Source: Harmothoe impar (lineage: Eukaryota; Annelida; Polychaeta; Phyllodocida; Polynoidae). Taken from it: a DNA stretch of 64,000 bases. The translations under genes and the position numbers were made by a program. The notes under the pieces were generated by a model that saw only the letters and a program-made list of their open reading frames with translations, made no database searches and was not told where the DNA came from. This document shows, in pieces, positions 18,657-32,277 of this stretch (position 1 is the stretch's first letter; each line of letters begins with the position of its first letter). The stretch spans positions 5,208,001-5,272,000 of the forward strand of contig OX381721.1 in NCBI GenBank assembly GCA_947462335.1, given 5' to 3'.

Positions 18657-19231
18657 ATCTGCTGTTCTACCCTTTATGCCTCGTTTAAAGATCAGAGTTC
18701 ATGTTCTCGCAGGAATCAAAAACCTCCCTGAACATTTATGCACAAAGAAGCAAACTTATTATGTGATTGAATATTTACTAGGTGTGTAATTCTGTATTTA
18801 ACTCTGACTTTAACCAAAATAAGGTTTAAACAATAGCAATGCTCTTGGCATTTGACACCAAGGCATATCCAAAGGTGAAAGGGGGGGGGGGGGGTAGATT
18901 TTACTTGCACAGATGTTTCTTTGTGAATGAAATGCTTCAAACTTTATCAATGTAAGCTCCTTCTGTGCATTTCCATTGCAGATGATAACTAACTAAAGAT
19001 CATTAAGATGTTTCCACAATGAGTAGGATAAATTTGCACTCCCAGAATGGTGCTTCAGTGGTATTAATATTAACTATTTCAATTTGTATGAGAATATGTA
19101 TCAACATTGGTTTGCCAGTCAGTTTGTGCATTCACATTCCCATTATATCTCATGACAGCTGACACAACAAACCATATCAGCAAAAGCAAGAAAACCTAAC
19201 TTTCTATGACTTTAGGTAACACGCCAACAAC
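18657..19231. other. Non-coding spacer between the inverted MITE pair
   Basis: No gene recognised. Contains a poly-G run near 18882 and, at about 18750-18940, a weak relative of the repeat seen at 33970, 44900 and 61020 (GATTGAATATTTACTAGGTG ... AGATGTTTCTTTGTGAATG). Confidence 0.5.
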
Positions 19232-19629
19232 CAGTCTATACAAAAGTTTTTTTGCCTTGCAGGACATTTAGTCCTGCAGATATTCCATTCAGCAGGCCCA
19301 GCTAAATATTTGCAGGCCTGGATACCTGGGGAAATTAAATTTTTGAATCGAGAAATAAAGTATTAATTAAGAATTTATATATAGGTTACTTGTCCCTTTA
19401 TTTGAATCATTTCAATAAACATAATTTCGTGTTATTTTCTACAAAATATTTAGGCTTTCTAGTTTTCTCTCTAGAAACCTAGATAATAGTCCAATTTACA
19501 ATCCCTAAAAACTCACATGTAGCCCAGGCTAGTAGCCAGCCATTGGATCTAGCAGATGCAGTATTTCTGCCGGACCAGTAGGCTTTTAGCCGGCTATAGC
19601 TGGTGTCCAGCAGGTTTTTGTATAGACTG
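19232..19629 (-). mobile_element. MITE-like element with AGTCTATAC ends (copy 2, inverted)
   Basis: 398 bp with ends CAGTCTATACAAAAG and, inverted, CAGTCTATACAAAAAC. The interior order is reversed relative to copy 1: GGCCTGCA repeats on the left, AGCCGGCTATAGC on the right. No clean target duplication was seen. The pair forms an inverted repeat with a spacer of about 580 bp. Confidence 0.72.
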
Positions 19630-21766
19630 GTTGTAACAACAGTTGAAGGCTTGACAAGTAGGATGAATTTAAGATGAGCTTGTTTCCCCAATAATAGTCA
19701 GGTTTATATCCAGGAGTAGACCCGCTTACACAATGTGTATCAAGATACCACTTAGGATAACATATTCATTAATAGAAATACTCTTGTCGTTGTTGAATAA
19801 CTTTTATTTGCTTAAAAGATAATTATACAGTGCTGGATCTCTTTAACTTTCATGCATGGGATGCCTCACATAAAGGTCAGAGAGGTTTAGATTGAAATAA
19901 TAACAGTAAAGTCATAGAATATGTATCCAAATAAGTGTCACATGTATGATAGGAAAAAAAATCATCTTTAATTTAGGAAATTGCAGCTGTCTTCTTTAGG
20001 AATGCAAGCTGGAGTAGTAAGTACTGTCTACCAAGAGACAATTAGTTCTGGTACTAAAACTGGTCAATACAAAGCAATTCTTTCTTGAAAATGACTGAAA
20101 ATAAGTGTATATGCCTTCATATGAAAAGGATTTTGTACAATACAAGGGGGGCTGAAAAAAGTAAGTTTTACTGTGACTGTGTCACTGGATTGGGAAAATT
20201 TGGAAAAAAAAATAAATTAAGATTTAAACAAGTGGGAACATGCTCAGTTCCCAACCATGCCGGGTCTCCAAGGTGTTAGGAAGCCAACTAATTCCAATTA
20301 ATCAGTCAATCAATTAAAGGATTCAGCGTTAAATACCTCATCTCTTTCTGATTGGAATATTAACTAAACTAAATGGTTTAAGTCCTAAAAATGAGTCCTG
20401 AAACCCATCAATGACAATGTTTCTCAAGGAAACGTAATTAACTTTAATTAACTATTTGTTTACCTTCTTTCTCGAAGCTTCACTAAATAGTAGACTAGTA
20501 CAGTACTAGAAATGTGACGTGTTTGGTGATTATGCTGCTTTAACTATAATGTCTTTGCTATTACTTACATGCATCCTACAGTATGTCGCCTGAGTAAGTG
20601 GGCATGCAGAAATAAGTCAGTTAACCTGTTCTCGTTTTTTTTTTTTTTGTTTGTTGTAGCATTTGGCCTAGAATGAAAAACTGTTATTGAACGACATGGT
20701 TGCTTTTCATAAAATCGACATTACTCCCTCTAGTTACGGTAATGGGTAGTGGTTAGGTGGGTAACACTGTAGTTACTGACACTTAATTTAGAGCTTGGGC
20801 ATACTGAAACCTTATCTTGTGTATCCCCATCACTAAAGTAAGAAGACGCCACAATGTTACTGAGAATTATCTCTCACTGGCCATGACCACACAGGTGAAC
20901 TCTTGGTCAAGGTAAAGTGTTTGGAATAGTATTTTACGAGCCTCAACCCCACTGGATGGTCAGTTGGAGCCTGGTCCAAACGATCAAAAGGACACTAAAA
21001 AACGTGAAAAAAAACAGGGTTTTGAAGAGAATACATATCTTAAATACTAAAATGGGAAAAAGACGCTAGTGACGGCCTATTTTGAGGTAAGGGCCAGGTT
21101 GGCTGAAACATACCTTCTCCTTTTTGGCCTTTTTATACAACCCTTAATGAGGATTAAGGAGAACCACATTTTGTGATTGAGGTCAGTACTGGAGCATAGT
21201 TCTGCTCTAAAGCTAAACCCATTACTGGGAGAAACATCCGCACATGTCTCAATTAACCTTGTATTCAATGTGGAACCAGTAATTTACTGTTTCTTCTCAT
21301 TGGACTACATTGGGCAATGTCCCTATAAGTCTTTTTCTTTGTTCGGGCTAATGTAGATCTGTATTAAGTCCTTGTAAAATGTCATCTGAGGCTAGCTTTG
21401 TGGTAGATAAATTAGGTTACCACCCTCTGTTATACCGTGACACCACTACTAAATGTATCACACATTAAATCCCTTGTGGGACATAGCACTCCTGGTACCT
21501 CAGCTTCGATAGGCATAAATAGAGTAGCTCTCCGAGAGGTGCTGTGCCTCTTGATGTGATACCTTAAAGGTCAGTCTGCTTCCGTTGGTGGCCACTAGGG
21601 GGCTCTCCTTCATCTATGTAATGTAATACAGGTGGGCTCCCTGTAGGTCCTGACATAGATTATAGGAGTAGCAGTCTTATTGTTAATAGGGTCATGGAGG
21701 TTCTTTTACCATAAGGGAGATTGTGTTATTGATCCACAGGAGTCTGGTTCTACCAGCAGTCTGGCA
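19630..21766. other. Host non-coding DNA
   Basis: No gene recognised. AT-rich with a T-run near 20635. The second copy of the CTCF-motif repeat lies at 21540-21640. Confidence 0.55.
21540..21640. repeat. Dispersed repeat with CTCF-like motif (copy 2)
   Basis: Paralogue of 15940-16070. CCACTAGGGGGCTC at 21592-21605 is close to the CTCF core consensus. It lies just before the second TTA-flanked MITE. Confidence 0.55.
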
Positions 21767-22089
21767 TTAGGGAGTTGTCATTTTTTAACAACAAGGGGGA
21801 TTGATGGATTTTGCGGGGGGACCAAACAAATTTGGACCCCTTGAAGCGGGGGGACCAAACTAATTAAGACCGCTTGGGGGGGGGGGACCAAAATTCACCC
21901 TGTTTTAGCAAAAAAGCCAGCGCGTTACTATAGCTCAAAGGGGTCGGCCGGGCTCAATACCAACCTACCTGAGGGGGGAACCAAAACATTTGCGACCCCT
22001 CCTGCGGTGGGTACCCAAAAAATTTCAACCTGCCGACACGAAAATCCACAACCCCCCCCCCATGTTGTTGAAAAATGATCACTCCCTTA
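21767..22089. mobile_element. MITE-like foldback element, TTA target duplication (copy 2)
   Basis: The element spans 21770-22086 (317 bp) with ends GGGAGTTGTCATTTTTTAAC and, inverted, GGGAGTGATCATTTTTCAAC, flanked by TTA on both sides. It matches the 300-548 element at both ends and has the same G/C-run foldback interior, but is about 70 bp longer. Confidence 0.72.
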
Positions 22090-24560
22090 ACCCTTGAGAG
22101 GTCTTGTTCTGAGTGTGAGCAGGTGATTTATGAACTGCAGACCTCAGAGGTTAGTCTTATCTATGAGTAACCCAATTATAATAGCCTGTAGGGACAAATA
22201 TTTTAGTCTCTAGATGAAGACAAGCCTTTTACCTGAACAGATGAACAAAGCTTTAACAATGAAGAACAATTATACTGGAAGAAACAAAGAGAACTCAAGA
22301 ATCTAGTGAATTAGTTTTACTTTCATACTTTACAATTGTAATGATATACAAGGTGAGTGGTGGAGGCTTACATAAGGTGGGTCAGTATAACAGGTGTGGG
22401 AGTCACAGTAGGTAGGGTAGTGTGTTGGGGGAGGAATATAGTAGGTAGGATAATGTGATCTGCCCAGTGAGGGCCATGAATGACAAACCATGCGCGCATG
22501 GTCACCCAATTTAAAAAAAAAGGTTTGTTTCAGGTAACATGTGATGAAAGTCTATGGTCGGTAGGTCTGATTTTTTTACAGCCCCTCTACGATACCCTTT
22601 AATTGAACGAAAAAGGTGTAAAAATGGTTTTAAAGAAAGCAAATCTGTGTATCTAAAATTGACCTAAAAAAAAGAGTAAAAATCAAAAAAAAAAATGAAA
22701 ATTGCATTAAAGAGAAGTAGGGTAGGCCCTGTTTTGATAGGGTTGGCCTTAACAAACTTTTTCTGGGCATCGCACTGCTTGATGTATAGGTCTGTAAGCA
22801 ATTCCCCTGAAATTCATCAATTTTGATCTGTCTACACACTGCTGAAACTATCAGTGTCATTGAAGGCGGGGCAACTATTATTGAATCTGCCAGCATCAGT
22901 GATGCATTACTCTTGGGTGGTGAGTTCTAGACAAAAGGAAATCTACAGTGGAGTGATCTATTGCTTTAGGAGTGCTTTTTCTTTTGGAGGGTGTAATTTG
23001 AAATCCTATATCCAGCAGTTATATCATTGTGGATGTCAGCATTGCTAAGACTGAATTAGAGATACACAGGCTGTTTATGTCAATGAGTCCCCCTCCCCCA
23101 GATTTAAATTGGTATACAGGGCTGATGTCTAAAAGATACAATATTGAGTCCAAATCATCAGATACACTCACTTTAAAAAAAGAAAATTACATATAAATAT
23201 TGAACACTAGAGAAGTTAAGATTGCAGAAAGTGTACTGATATGGCAACGTCAAGAGTTAAAAATGCAGGTTGGGTACAGGTACAGGTTATGTGGTTTAGA
23301 AAATACTTCCCTCTTGTTAAACTCAGTATTTTAGATTTACTATAGATGAGAAGGCTTGTAGAGATTCCTGTGATGGAGGCTAGAGTACATGGACTAGTGT
23401 AGCGTAGAATTGCCTCTGGCTAAGTGCAGCATACCGTTTGATTATATACAACCCTTGTTGGGGGTTTTCCTAGGTTGTTTTTCGGGTAGTTGCTCCTTCT
23501 GTGACGTAGTGAGCTGCTATTGGCTACCCATGACATCACTGCTAGTGATGTCATGGAGAGTACGGATCATTGACATCATTCAGGGATTCCCAGTACAGGG
23601 TAATCCCTTTACAGATAGTAATATTGACTCATAACAAAGTATTCCTATTCCTAGAAGTAATTGTGCAGGAAGGTAAAATAGGGTACAGTATAGTAAACAA
23701 TAACAGGATGTAAAACTATGGACCTATCAACTCCTGAAGTGTGTGATCCCATGTAGGTAGGGTAAAGGGTGCCAAAACAAGGTATTTACATAGTGATGTA
23801 ATTATTCTTCAAGAAATTCACGCATTCAGTTGCTAATCAGATAGCTACTCATCAATGAAGCAGGCTCATTATATTATACACAGCTTTCTTCATATGCCCA
23901 TTCTCGATTCACCATTTGAGCTGGAAGCAAAGACACAACATGTAAGAGGTAGAAACCTGTTCATGCACCTCATAAAATCATGGCTAGTCCAATATTTAGT
24001 AGCGGGTATTTAACTGTTCCTATGTCAATGCTCAAGGACTAACTTATGAAAACAACAACACATCATATAGTAAGCAAGCATATGGACCCTACTGACTGGA
24101 AGACGCTAGCAAGACTAGCAGCACTCTGAATTGTATAAATGGTACCTAAAACAATGAGGCATAATATGTAAATAATCATATGAAACTATCGGTTTCCTGC
24201 CTTTCAGGAATCCCAGGCATTGTATTAAAAATCTTCACATGTGCTTGGTTTACTTTGCCGTAATAAAATCAACAACAACAACAAGACCCTACACGTTCTA
24301 CACGTATGTGTAAATGGGCAGTAACATGTGACAAATACAAATTGCTGTACACAGCTATATCGTACCCTCCGCTTTATGCTTGTTCCAGCTACTGGCAGTG
24401 TTGTCATCATGGATTCCAGCTGTGAATCGCTCTTTTTGTTCATGCTGAGGCAGAAACACATTGGCTGATGAAATGTAGGAGTAGCATCATTGTCATCAAC
24501 CGTAGGGACTATACTTACTCCACCCCTAGCTCACAGAGAATCATCCATGTCTCAGGGGGG
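22090..24560. other. Host non-coding DNA
   Basis: No gene recognised. Short frames only; no convincing splice-flanked exon or repeat boundary was identified. Confidence 0.5.
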
Positions 24561-24599
24561 GGGGAAGAAGTATGTATACAGGATTTGCATTACCCCAAC

Positions 24600-24750
24600 A
24601 GATTTACCTCGAAAGACCCCGTATTTCGTTGAGACCCTTAATAAGGGTCAAAACGAAATGCAGGGTCTTGAGCTTGGTCTGGAATTCGAACCCGGGCTGC
24701 TGCGGTGGAAAGCGAGAGCCCTAACCACTAGACCATCTCGGACACACTTG
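24600..24750 (-). mobile_element. tRNA-derived SINE
   Basis: On the minus strand 24745-24674 is tRNA-like. The A box is TGGTCTAGTGGTTAGG and the B box GGGTTCGAATTCC, in the right order and spacing, most like tRNA-Glu. The anticodon arm does not pair well, so it is not a functional tRNA gene. The body downstream contains a strong hairpin (GACCCTTA/TTAAGGGTC, extending to CATTTCGTTTTG / CAACGAAATACG) at about 24617-24665. SINEs of this kind are transcribed by RNA polymerase III and moved by LINE machinery. The 3' limit is uncertain. Confidence 0.75.
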
Positions 24751-24759
24751 CAAAAGTAG

Positions 24760-27697
24760 CCTCAGTTGGAGAATTTGACCTGCTGACCTTAAATATCCTT
24801 ACGCTATACCGGAAGTGAATTTTCACCAAATAAGGAGGTTTGAGGAAATAGGGGGGCTGGTGCTGGTTAGTCACCTTTAGCGAAAAACGAGGCTCAAGCC
24901 TCAAATCAGAACTATGAAGGGGATGTAAAAGTACTCTTTTATACAATTCCAATACAAGCTGTGTACATGCGCCATTATGCTTATAACCTGATGTATAAAG
25001 CCAGCTGGGGTGGGCCCCCTTGGGCACCCCAATAAAGATTTGCTTCCTACAGCTCTGATATTCACTTATGCCTAAGAGATTTCCACTAAATAACACATTT
25101 GCCTTCCTGTCATTGATACGGATGAAGTGTATTTGAGTGTTCTAAATTTTATCAATAAATATGCCTGCAACTAAGCTCTTGCCAGCCAGAATTAAAGGAC
25201 ATCCTAATTCAAAAAAGGTATACAATATGATGTGTATGATATCATATGCTGTGGAGAATTGGATACTTCTACCTTGTTAACCCCTGAATATGGTGTATAT
25301 CCTGGTAGGAAGCTGCTAAGATTGATGGAGGGATTATGTGTGCCGCCTGAACCCTGACTGGGGACCACTGCCCAGCCTCCTACTGCACCACAGGTATTAG
25401 GCAGCTAGCGTCCATGAGGGATGCACCCTGATTTCCTGGTTAATATTGGCTTGTCACACCAGGGTAGTTTTCTGTAGCTTGATGTATCTATTTGTTGCAG
25501 AAGGTAACCCTTGTGGTTGTGATAGCTCCCTATACAACCAACCATTATTAGATAACTGCTACTTGTTCAGGGAGTACTGAAATTCTATTGCTATGTGCCA
25601 TGTCACCAATCCAACCTTTTATGAGACAGCCATTTGAACAGAAGAGTACCTCAATTATAAAACTAATGGAAGTACAGCATTTTTTCACATAATGTTGTGT
25701 TATGAATAGTTCTCTTTTGCTATATCGATCAAACTAGGGAGTGTGTAATCAATAACAGTCATTTCAATTTTTTTTAAACTAGGGGGTCACGGATGAAATT
25801 AGAAAATTATGAATTTTTCAAAGATGTTTATTTTGCCTTAGCTATAGGATCCTATGAGCAACCAGGTGGCTCATGAATGGTTGATTATTGAAAGAAAGTG
25901 ATATGCATCGGAATATGAATTTAACCAAAGGAAGAACTTCCATGACTTTCAATTGAGTCATTCCACCTTGGTCATTCCATTCCTATGAGTATAAGGCCTA
26001 AGGCATATTTTGTTTAGCCTTAGTCATTGTCAAATCTCAGTTCATCATTCTGACTAACCTGGGATAGCCATTACAGACTAAGACCCAAAGCACGTGGATT
26101 CTCAGTGCGTAATGCTGCTAATGGTGGACTGAAACAAATCCTACACAAAGCTGTAGGAATGGTTCTCCCTCTATTTCTACCCATGGTGGGGGGTGAAGAT
26201 TATGGAACTTCAGATAACAAAAAGTCCCAGCCAAAAAATAATATCTCTGGCTGTGATGCTGCACCAACCTATAGCCCCAGATAGATGTATGAATGTTTGA
26301 TACAGCAATTCCATGTGTGCCGTAGGAGAGCTTTGCATCCGAGATGGCCTCACTACCTGACACATGAAACATGCAATGGGTAGAAATGAACACATCTGAA
26401 CTCTGTAGGAAAACATGCACCCTCCTAGAATAGTAATTGAGTAAGCTGCCTGCATCGTTTGGAACTATCTCAATGATTAGCTTTTTTGCATTGTGATCTG
26501 TGAATGAGCAAAGTAGGAAATTACATTGATAATCCATTCGGTGAATTAATGCATAATTCAGGTGGATCATGCACATTTCTTAACTATTAAACAAATTGTT
26601 TACAAGTGGCATTTAAGAAACCTTGCATACTGTGCTAAGCTGTAATTTATAACAATGGAATAGGGAGATTGGCACACATACTCATCCTACCACATAAATA
26701 CCCTAGATATTGGAAAATACAAATTGCTTCTGGGTTGTGCTATCTGACGTGACAGGTTTTCTTTGACAGTAACTAAAGTAGAAGATCTGAATACCAGGCT
26801 GAGACTTGGCTGAGCTGCTGTTCCAGCTAAAATTAAGATGGTGTATTTTTCAAGATCATCCATTTCCCTTTCTTCACTTGCCTTTAAAAAAGACATCCTG
26901 TCATCAATATCACATTACAAGCATACACCTGATGTCATAACCAATATCAACCTCCCCCCTCTTCTCGATGTGAATCATTACCCCAGAAAAAATCATATAA
27001 CCCAAATTACATTGTCTGGTTTTGTATGGATCAGCAATTTTTCACCATAAATATAGACATACAAAAACTTAGGATCGACCTGCATTTAGCCTATGCCATT
27101 CCTATATTGAACTCGGCAGGACTGATGGAAGGACATTCACTGGAGTAGAAAGAGCTCCATGCTAGCAGGGAGAGAGCAGAGATCAGCCATAAACCACATG
27201 CTCATGTGACAACCTTATGGTCTGAGTAGGCTGTATACCATCTAAAAAAGCCAAGCCTCTTTTGCACCCATTTATCTCATAGGGTACCTTGGTTCACACT
27301 GAGCAGACAAAAACAACTAGCAAAATGATATTTGCTCTTTTAATAGATAAAAGTGTTTTGTTCAGAGTTTGATGACTGTATTCTGGAATTGTTGAATCTC
27401 AACATTTACATTTTGAAAGCATCAAGTATATAGGCATCCATAGCTTCAGTCAGACAGATTTTTCTAATGAGTATGCATTATATAGAAAGGGTGTCTGCCT
27501 CTCTCTTACTACCCTATATTTTGGTACTCCGGGTGGCAACGTTGAGAAAAAATGTATATGTTTTTGTATAGGGTCAGGTTATTATCTAATGGATATCAGC
27601 TATTGATATGTCAAAAGCAGCTTGGGTTTGTGTCAACAAGAACAGCATTGTCTTCTTAGTCCTCATCTCATTCAGGAGACCTTAGCATGCAAAGTAC
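24760..27697. other. Host non-coding DNA
   Basis: No gene recognised, including the 152-codon minus-strand frame at 26118-26576, which lacks any domain or homologous look. A diverged copy of the 2720-2880 repeat is at about 27130-27275 (GCAGAGATCAGCCATAAACC ... AAGCCAAGCCTCTTTTGC). Confidence 0.5.
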
Positions 27698-27871
27698 TGT
27701 AAAACCGTGCATACAAGACTCATCCCGGCTTTAGGCCGATGCAATAAGCCGCACCAGGGGTCTAATTATGGTGCCTTTAGTATTGTACCACAGTAGCAAA
27801 GACTCCCATATAAGCCGTACCCCAAACTCTTGGCCCTAGCCGCGGCTTCTACTTCTAAGTGAGGTTTTACA
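27698..27871. mobile_element. Small MITE-like element with TGTAAAACC ends
   Basis: 174 bp bounded by TGTAAAACC and its inverted copy GGTTTTACA. The interior is GC-richer than the flanks (AAGCCGCACC, AGCCGTACC, AGCCGCGGC). No coding content. It abuts the foldback element that starts at 27873. Target duplication unclear. Confidence 0.5.
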
Positions 27872-27872
27872 A

Positions 27873-28236
27873 GCTCAGTCTCATGAGTAAAATTTTATGT
27901 ATTCATATACTGAGATTACTATGCACAGTGCAGCTGTTTAAACTCAAAGTTACATACAAAGTTACATCTTGACCGGTCAGAGGAAAATAATAATTTTATG
28001 TTCTACTACGCAAAGTATGCTCAGCATATCAATATAACAAAATTGCCTTATGTTTGCCTTAAATGTGTATTAATATATGGATGCACAATTTCTCCAGTTT
28101 TCAAATTACATAGGCCTAAATTCTGCCATTTCAATGATGCCTGGTCAAAGACTACACCCGTTCAAAGACTACACCCGGTCAAAGATTACACCTGGTCAAA
28201 GACTTTTGAATTGTTACAAAGTCATGAGATTGAGCC
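27873..28236. mobile_element. Foldback element, GGTCAAAGACT iterons (family FB, copy 1)
   Basis: Starts GCTCAGTCTCATGAG and ends with its inverted relative CATGAGATTGAGC. The right end carries four short direct repeats of CACCCGGTCAAAGACTA type at 28140-28205. The left end lacks the iterons except GACCGGTCAGAGG near 27971. Related to 52527-53073. Confidence 0.65.
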
Positions 28237-31147
28237 TATAGTACTCTCAACAGGCTCTGAGACAGAAACCTAACTCTCAGCATTAAAGCTGTTCAAGTGC
28301 CTGCTGCAGTCACATTGTTCTTTTTCCAATGATGAGGAATGTCTCAGTGTACTTCAGACAGCTTTGGACAGTTTCTTTCAGACAACTGAAGTAGTGTTTG
28401 AGAACATCAAAAGTCCTTGAAATGGTTAAGAAATCTTGTAATCATGAAGATGACATGTGCAGTCACTTTGAAACAAAATGGAGGGGAAGCTGCTTTAGTG
28501 GTGATTTTTAAAAAAACTTTTTTTTACCATGAATCTCAGGAAAAACACACAATGGTGAAGAATGCATAATTGAAGTTAATAAAACAATATACTTGTGCAT
28601 ATAACAATTCATTTGAAGGCCATCAGAATTTAATTGGATGTGGTATGTCATTTCATAAATTGAATGAAACCATTAGATGAAGAGGCATTTTGATTTTCTC
28701 CAGCCATCAGCACACCTGATTCACCACCGGGCCAAGCAACAAAGCAACTTTTCAAAAACCTTCTGCATCACTGCCTCAGATGCCTTGTAAATAATGGGAA
28801 CTATTTTATGCACAACTGTGATAGTGTGGTTAAAGAGTGTGGAGGAATCTTACCTTTTGGGTTATAGCAGAAACAGTTATGGCAATATGTGGCTTAGCAT
28901 AAAATCTGTCCTTTATTTTTTGGATAAAAGCACTTTCACGCATCTTGGTACAGTATATAGAAGGAACATTTTAGACATGCTAATAATACAACTGATGTTA
29001 TCACATGTAATGCTTGAAAACATCACCTACGACTTGTAGAACTTGTGATACATTAGAAAAAGTCTTCACTCTACACATCAATCTTCACATTCTACACTGA
29101 ACAGGAGGGTCTTTCAGAGCAACTGATAAGGTCATAGGCAAGTGGTGACATTACGAAACCTGTTTGGCAACCACTTGTAAGATTTGTTTCACAAGATTTC
29201 CTGCTGAAATATATAGAAAATAAATGTAAATACCACATTTTGCCACCAACGAATAAACTCTTCAATTGCAATATATAAAAAGAATCCAATTTTGACAACT
29301 GACAAGTCTGTTCTGAAAGTCCCTCCTGTGGTATTGTAGGGTGTGACAGGTACTGAATTTGCGTAACATGTGCAACTATCATTTGATACATACATACATT
29401 ACTCAAAGTGATGTATGTATGTAAAAGCACTGCTATATTGACATCTGTACCAGACTGCTCCATCAAACCATTTTAGACTGTCAAAACAGCGTCACAGCTA
29501 GCAGTCCCATGGCTGACAGCAGAAACCATACGTCTACCATCAATATGAGTGTTCTGAAGGCTTTACTCATTGTACAGTGGACAAGGGGGTAGGGCCCTTG
29601 CATTGAGATTGTTTGCTCAGGGTGTAGACAAGCATGATTTTTCAATTTGGAAGCATATATAAGGACAGTTGTTTGCATTTGGGTATGCTCAACTAAGCAA
29701 TAGGAATTATGATGTCATAGTGCATTACTACATTTTATGCAAGTTAGACTGAAAGAAAACTGACAAATGAGCTTTTTAAATACAAGATCAGTCATAACAG
29801 GTTCCTGAAACGATAATATTTTAGGATGATTATCTCAGGCGGTTCAACTTCTGTATAACTAAACACCCGAACAAATACCTTAAAATGTGGAATTTGTCAA
29901 AAATGCTTGATGAGTAATTCATGAACATTTGAGCTGCAAGAGATTTCCCCTGAGATGGGTTGTGCTTTTATAGACAAATTTATAGACAAATTTATTTAAT
30001 ATTGAGCACTGCATATCAGCTAAAATAATAACAAAACCCTTGACATTAAAATTATATCCGTTTTGAAGAAAGGTTTGGGAAGTCTATTAGCTGATATACC
30101 ATTTTTAACTCCTATCAGTTGAGATGCTGTGAGTACAAGTTGGCTGAAGGGTTCAATCAGAATTCAAATCAGTGGTCTGCTGTTATTTCTGGCATACAAC
30201 ACGCTACATCCTGACAGTGTAAGCAAGGTTTGCTATGATTAGTTTGAAAAACAAACTGCTTTTATAAGATTTTGTCAACTGTAATTTGGAATCAGGTTGA
30301 AGATTTAGGGGGTTTTCACTATCAGCATTTGTCATTGTTATTTCTGTCACACAACATGCATTCAGGTTTTGCATCTACTTTCAGTGTAAACAAACTTTAG
30401 TGACTTTTTTTCCGCAAACCCCAAATAACATCTATCCAGCAGAAATGATACCAAGCCATAAATTTGTGTCTGACCTTTCTCCTACATCAACTTTAAGTTG
30501 ATTAATGTTGTAAGGATGTTTGGACTTGCTGCCTTTTCCATGGCCCCTATTGATATCAGATAGGACAGGTGCTATGACAAAAAATGAAAAGACATCCACC
30601 CACCATCAATGTTCAAATTTGTCAGGTGCCTTGATACCTCAATCCCTAAGCCAAAAAGCTGTGCCACTTTCGCAAGCCTAACTTAATTTCCGTTTCAATT
30701 CTGTATATCAAAGGTCAATAGCACATTCTCTTTCTAACATTTTAATTATGAAAAGGGGGGAAGGATAACTTTGTCAATTGAAGCTTAAAGGTTTACCATA
30801 GATCTTACATCTCAAATATCACATATAGAAAATTTATGCGGTTACAAATACATATTCACAAGTAAGATTTCAAGTCTATTGCAAAACATGAATTAACTCA
30901 GAATACCTGCAACAATTAACTCATTATCTCTTTTTATATCAATGGATTTTCTGCAGAAAGACATAAATCTTTTTAATTTGCTGACATACTCTTAATGAAT
31001 AACCTTCACGTTACACTGTATTGTACTGTAGAGGCACCAAAATGATGGAAATCTCCTTTAAGCAGTTCTGTCTGTGAGCATTACTATCATGGGGACCTTC
31101 AAAGGACAATGTCAGCCATGTGAAGGATGGTCTTTCAATGTCAGTAA
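28237..31147. other. Host non-coding DNA, part of the duplicated unit
   Basis: 28270-28480 resembles 33340-33480, 50860-51090 and 54095-54310 (GACAGAAAC, GTCTGCTGCAGTCACATTG and CAGACAGCTGAAGTAGTG landmarks). No gene recognised. Confidence 0.5.
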
Positions 31148-32267
31148 GTGCTGCACTAAACATGCTTCATCAATCCCTCAAAGATATAACCTGCTTAACA
31201 CCATCATCTTAAATGCCTCTGGGAATTGACCAAGGAGCTTCTACTCAGAAATAGTCATGGCAAATCTAGATAGGGACTTGATTTCCATTTAGCTAGCATT
31301 TAGCAGTGGTTAGAAAACACACAATAATTGAATCAATCTTTAATATTACATTGGGAGTTCATTTAATTTGAATTTATTTACTGATCTGATATAAGGTGTT
31401 GGAGCAGCAGTCTTGTTCTCCTCTCAATAAGGATTACTTCTTGCGGCACACCGAGACTTGGCCCAAACAGATTACATACATGTTATGTTAATTATGACAG
31501 GTATTGATTATTCATTAATGTAGATCATAGACTGTATCCTACTGATGTTGACAACAAACTACTGCCAAGAAAACTTTTCCTGCAGACTGTAAAATTCGCC
31601 CATGTTGCCCACTAGTAATCTTACACCGGGCAACAGGTCACTGTACTTTCAGAACTCCTAGAATCCCTTTGAGCATTTTCTGTAAGTATCTTCTATGTAA
31701 GCCCCTGTAAGGCTCTTTTTCCCAGTACAGTCGCCTCCTCTATGCTTTATCTGCCCTTCGTATTGTAATTTGACATCTGAGCAGTCATGTTCCTTTTTCA
31801 CCTAAAGGGGTGAATTCCTGCCTACACAAAAGACACTTCCCCAACGGATTCAAGGTAAAAGGCGCATATCTCTTGACAATCTCTAATCAGTTGTTCCTTT
31901 GTCACCTTAATCCAGCTTCAAACCTCAATAGGTCTTAGAGAAAGTCGCATCTGAACTGCTTTAGCACCATAAGTCCTTCAAGGATCCTATAATTGGATAC
32001 ACTTTCAAAGGGCTTAAAAACCTAAACTTGAGATGTGTCCTCATAAGCCTATAGATGTTTCTGTACCTCAGGTGCACAGATGGATTGTGGTTGCATGATT
32101 GAGGCTGACAAAGTATTTCACGTTAATGGCTCTACATGCCCTGTACATCTAGTGCCCAGTGAGTAGAGTGAGTGCTTGGGTGTTTGGGAACTGCCATGTG
32201 GGAAGGCAACTTCTCCACACCAAACCGTTAGTAATAAATGTAAAAACAGTAACCTGAGGATGGCATC
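31148..32267 (+). repeat. Segmental duplication A, copy 1
   Basis: About 1.1 kb beginning GTGCTGCACTAAACATGC. It is nearly identical over its length to 34223-35249 (same strand, about 3.08 kb apart), which lacks an internal piece of about 90 bp present here near 31840-31940. A much more diverged third copy is at 55785-56400. No coding potential. Confidence 0.88.
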
Positions 32268-32277
32268 ATAATATAAT

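Noticed and set aside
24674..24745. Functional tRNA-Glu gene
   Set aside because: A and B boxes are present but the anticodon stem does not pair and a SINE-type body follows.
26118..26576. 152-codon minus-strand frame
   Set aside because: No domain, no promoter or splice context, composition like surrounding non-coding DNA.
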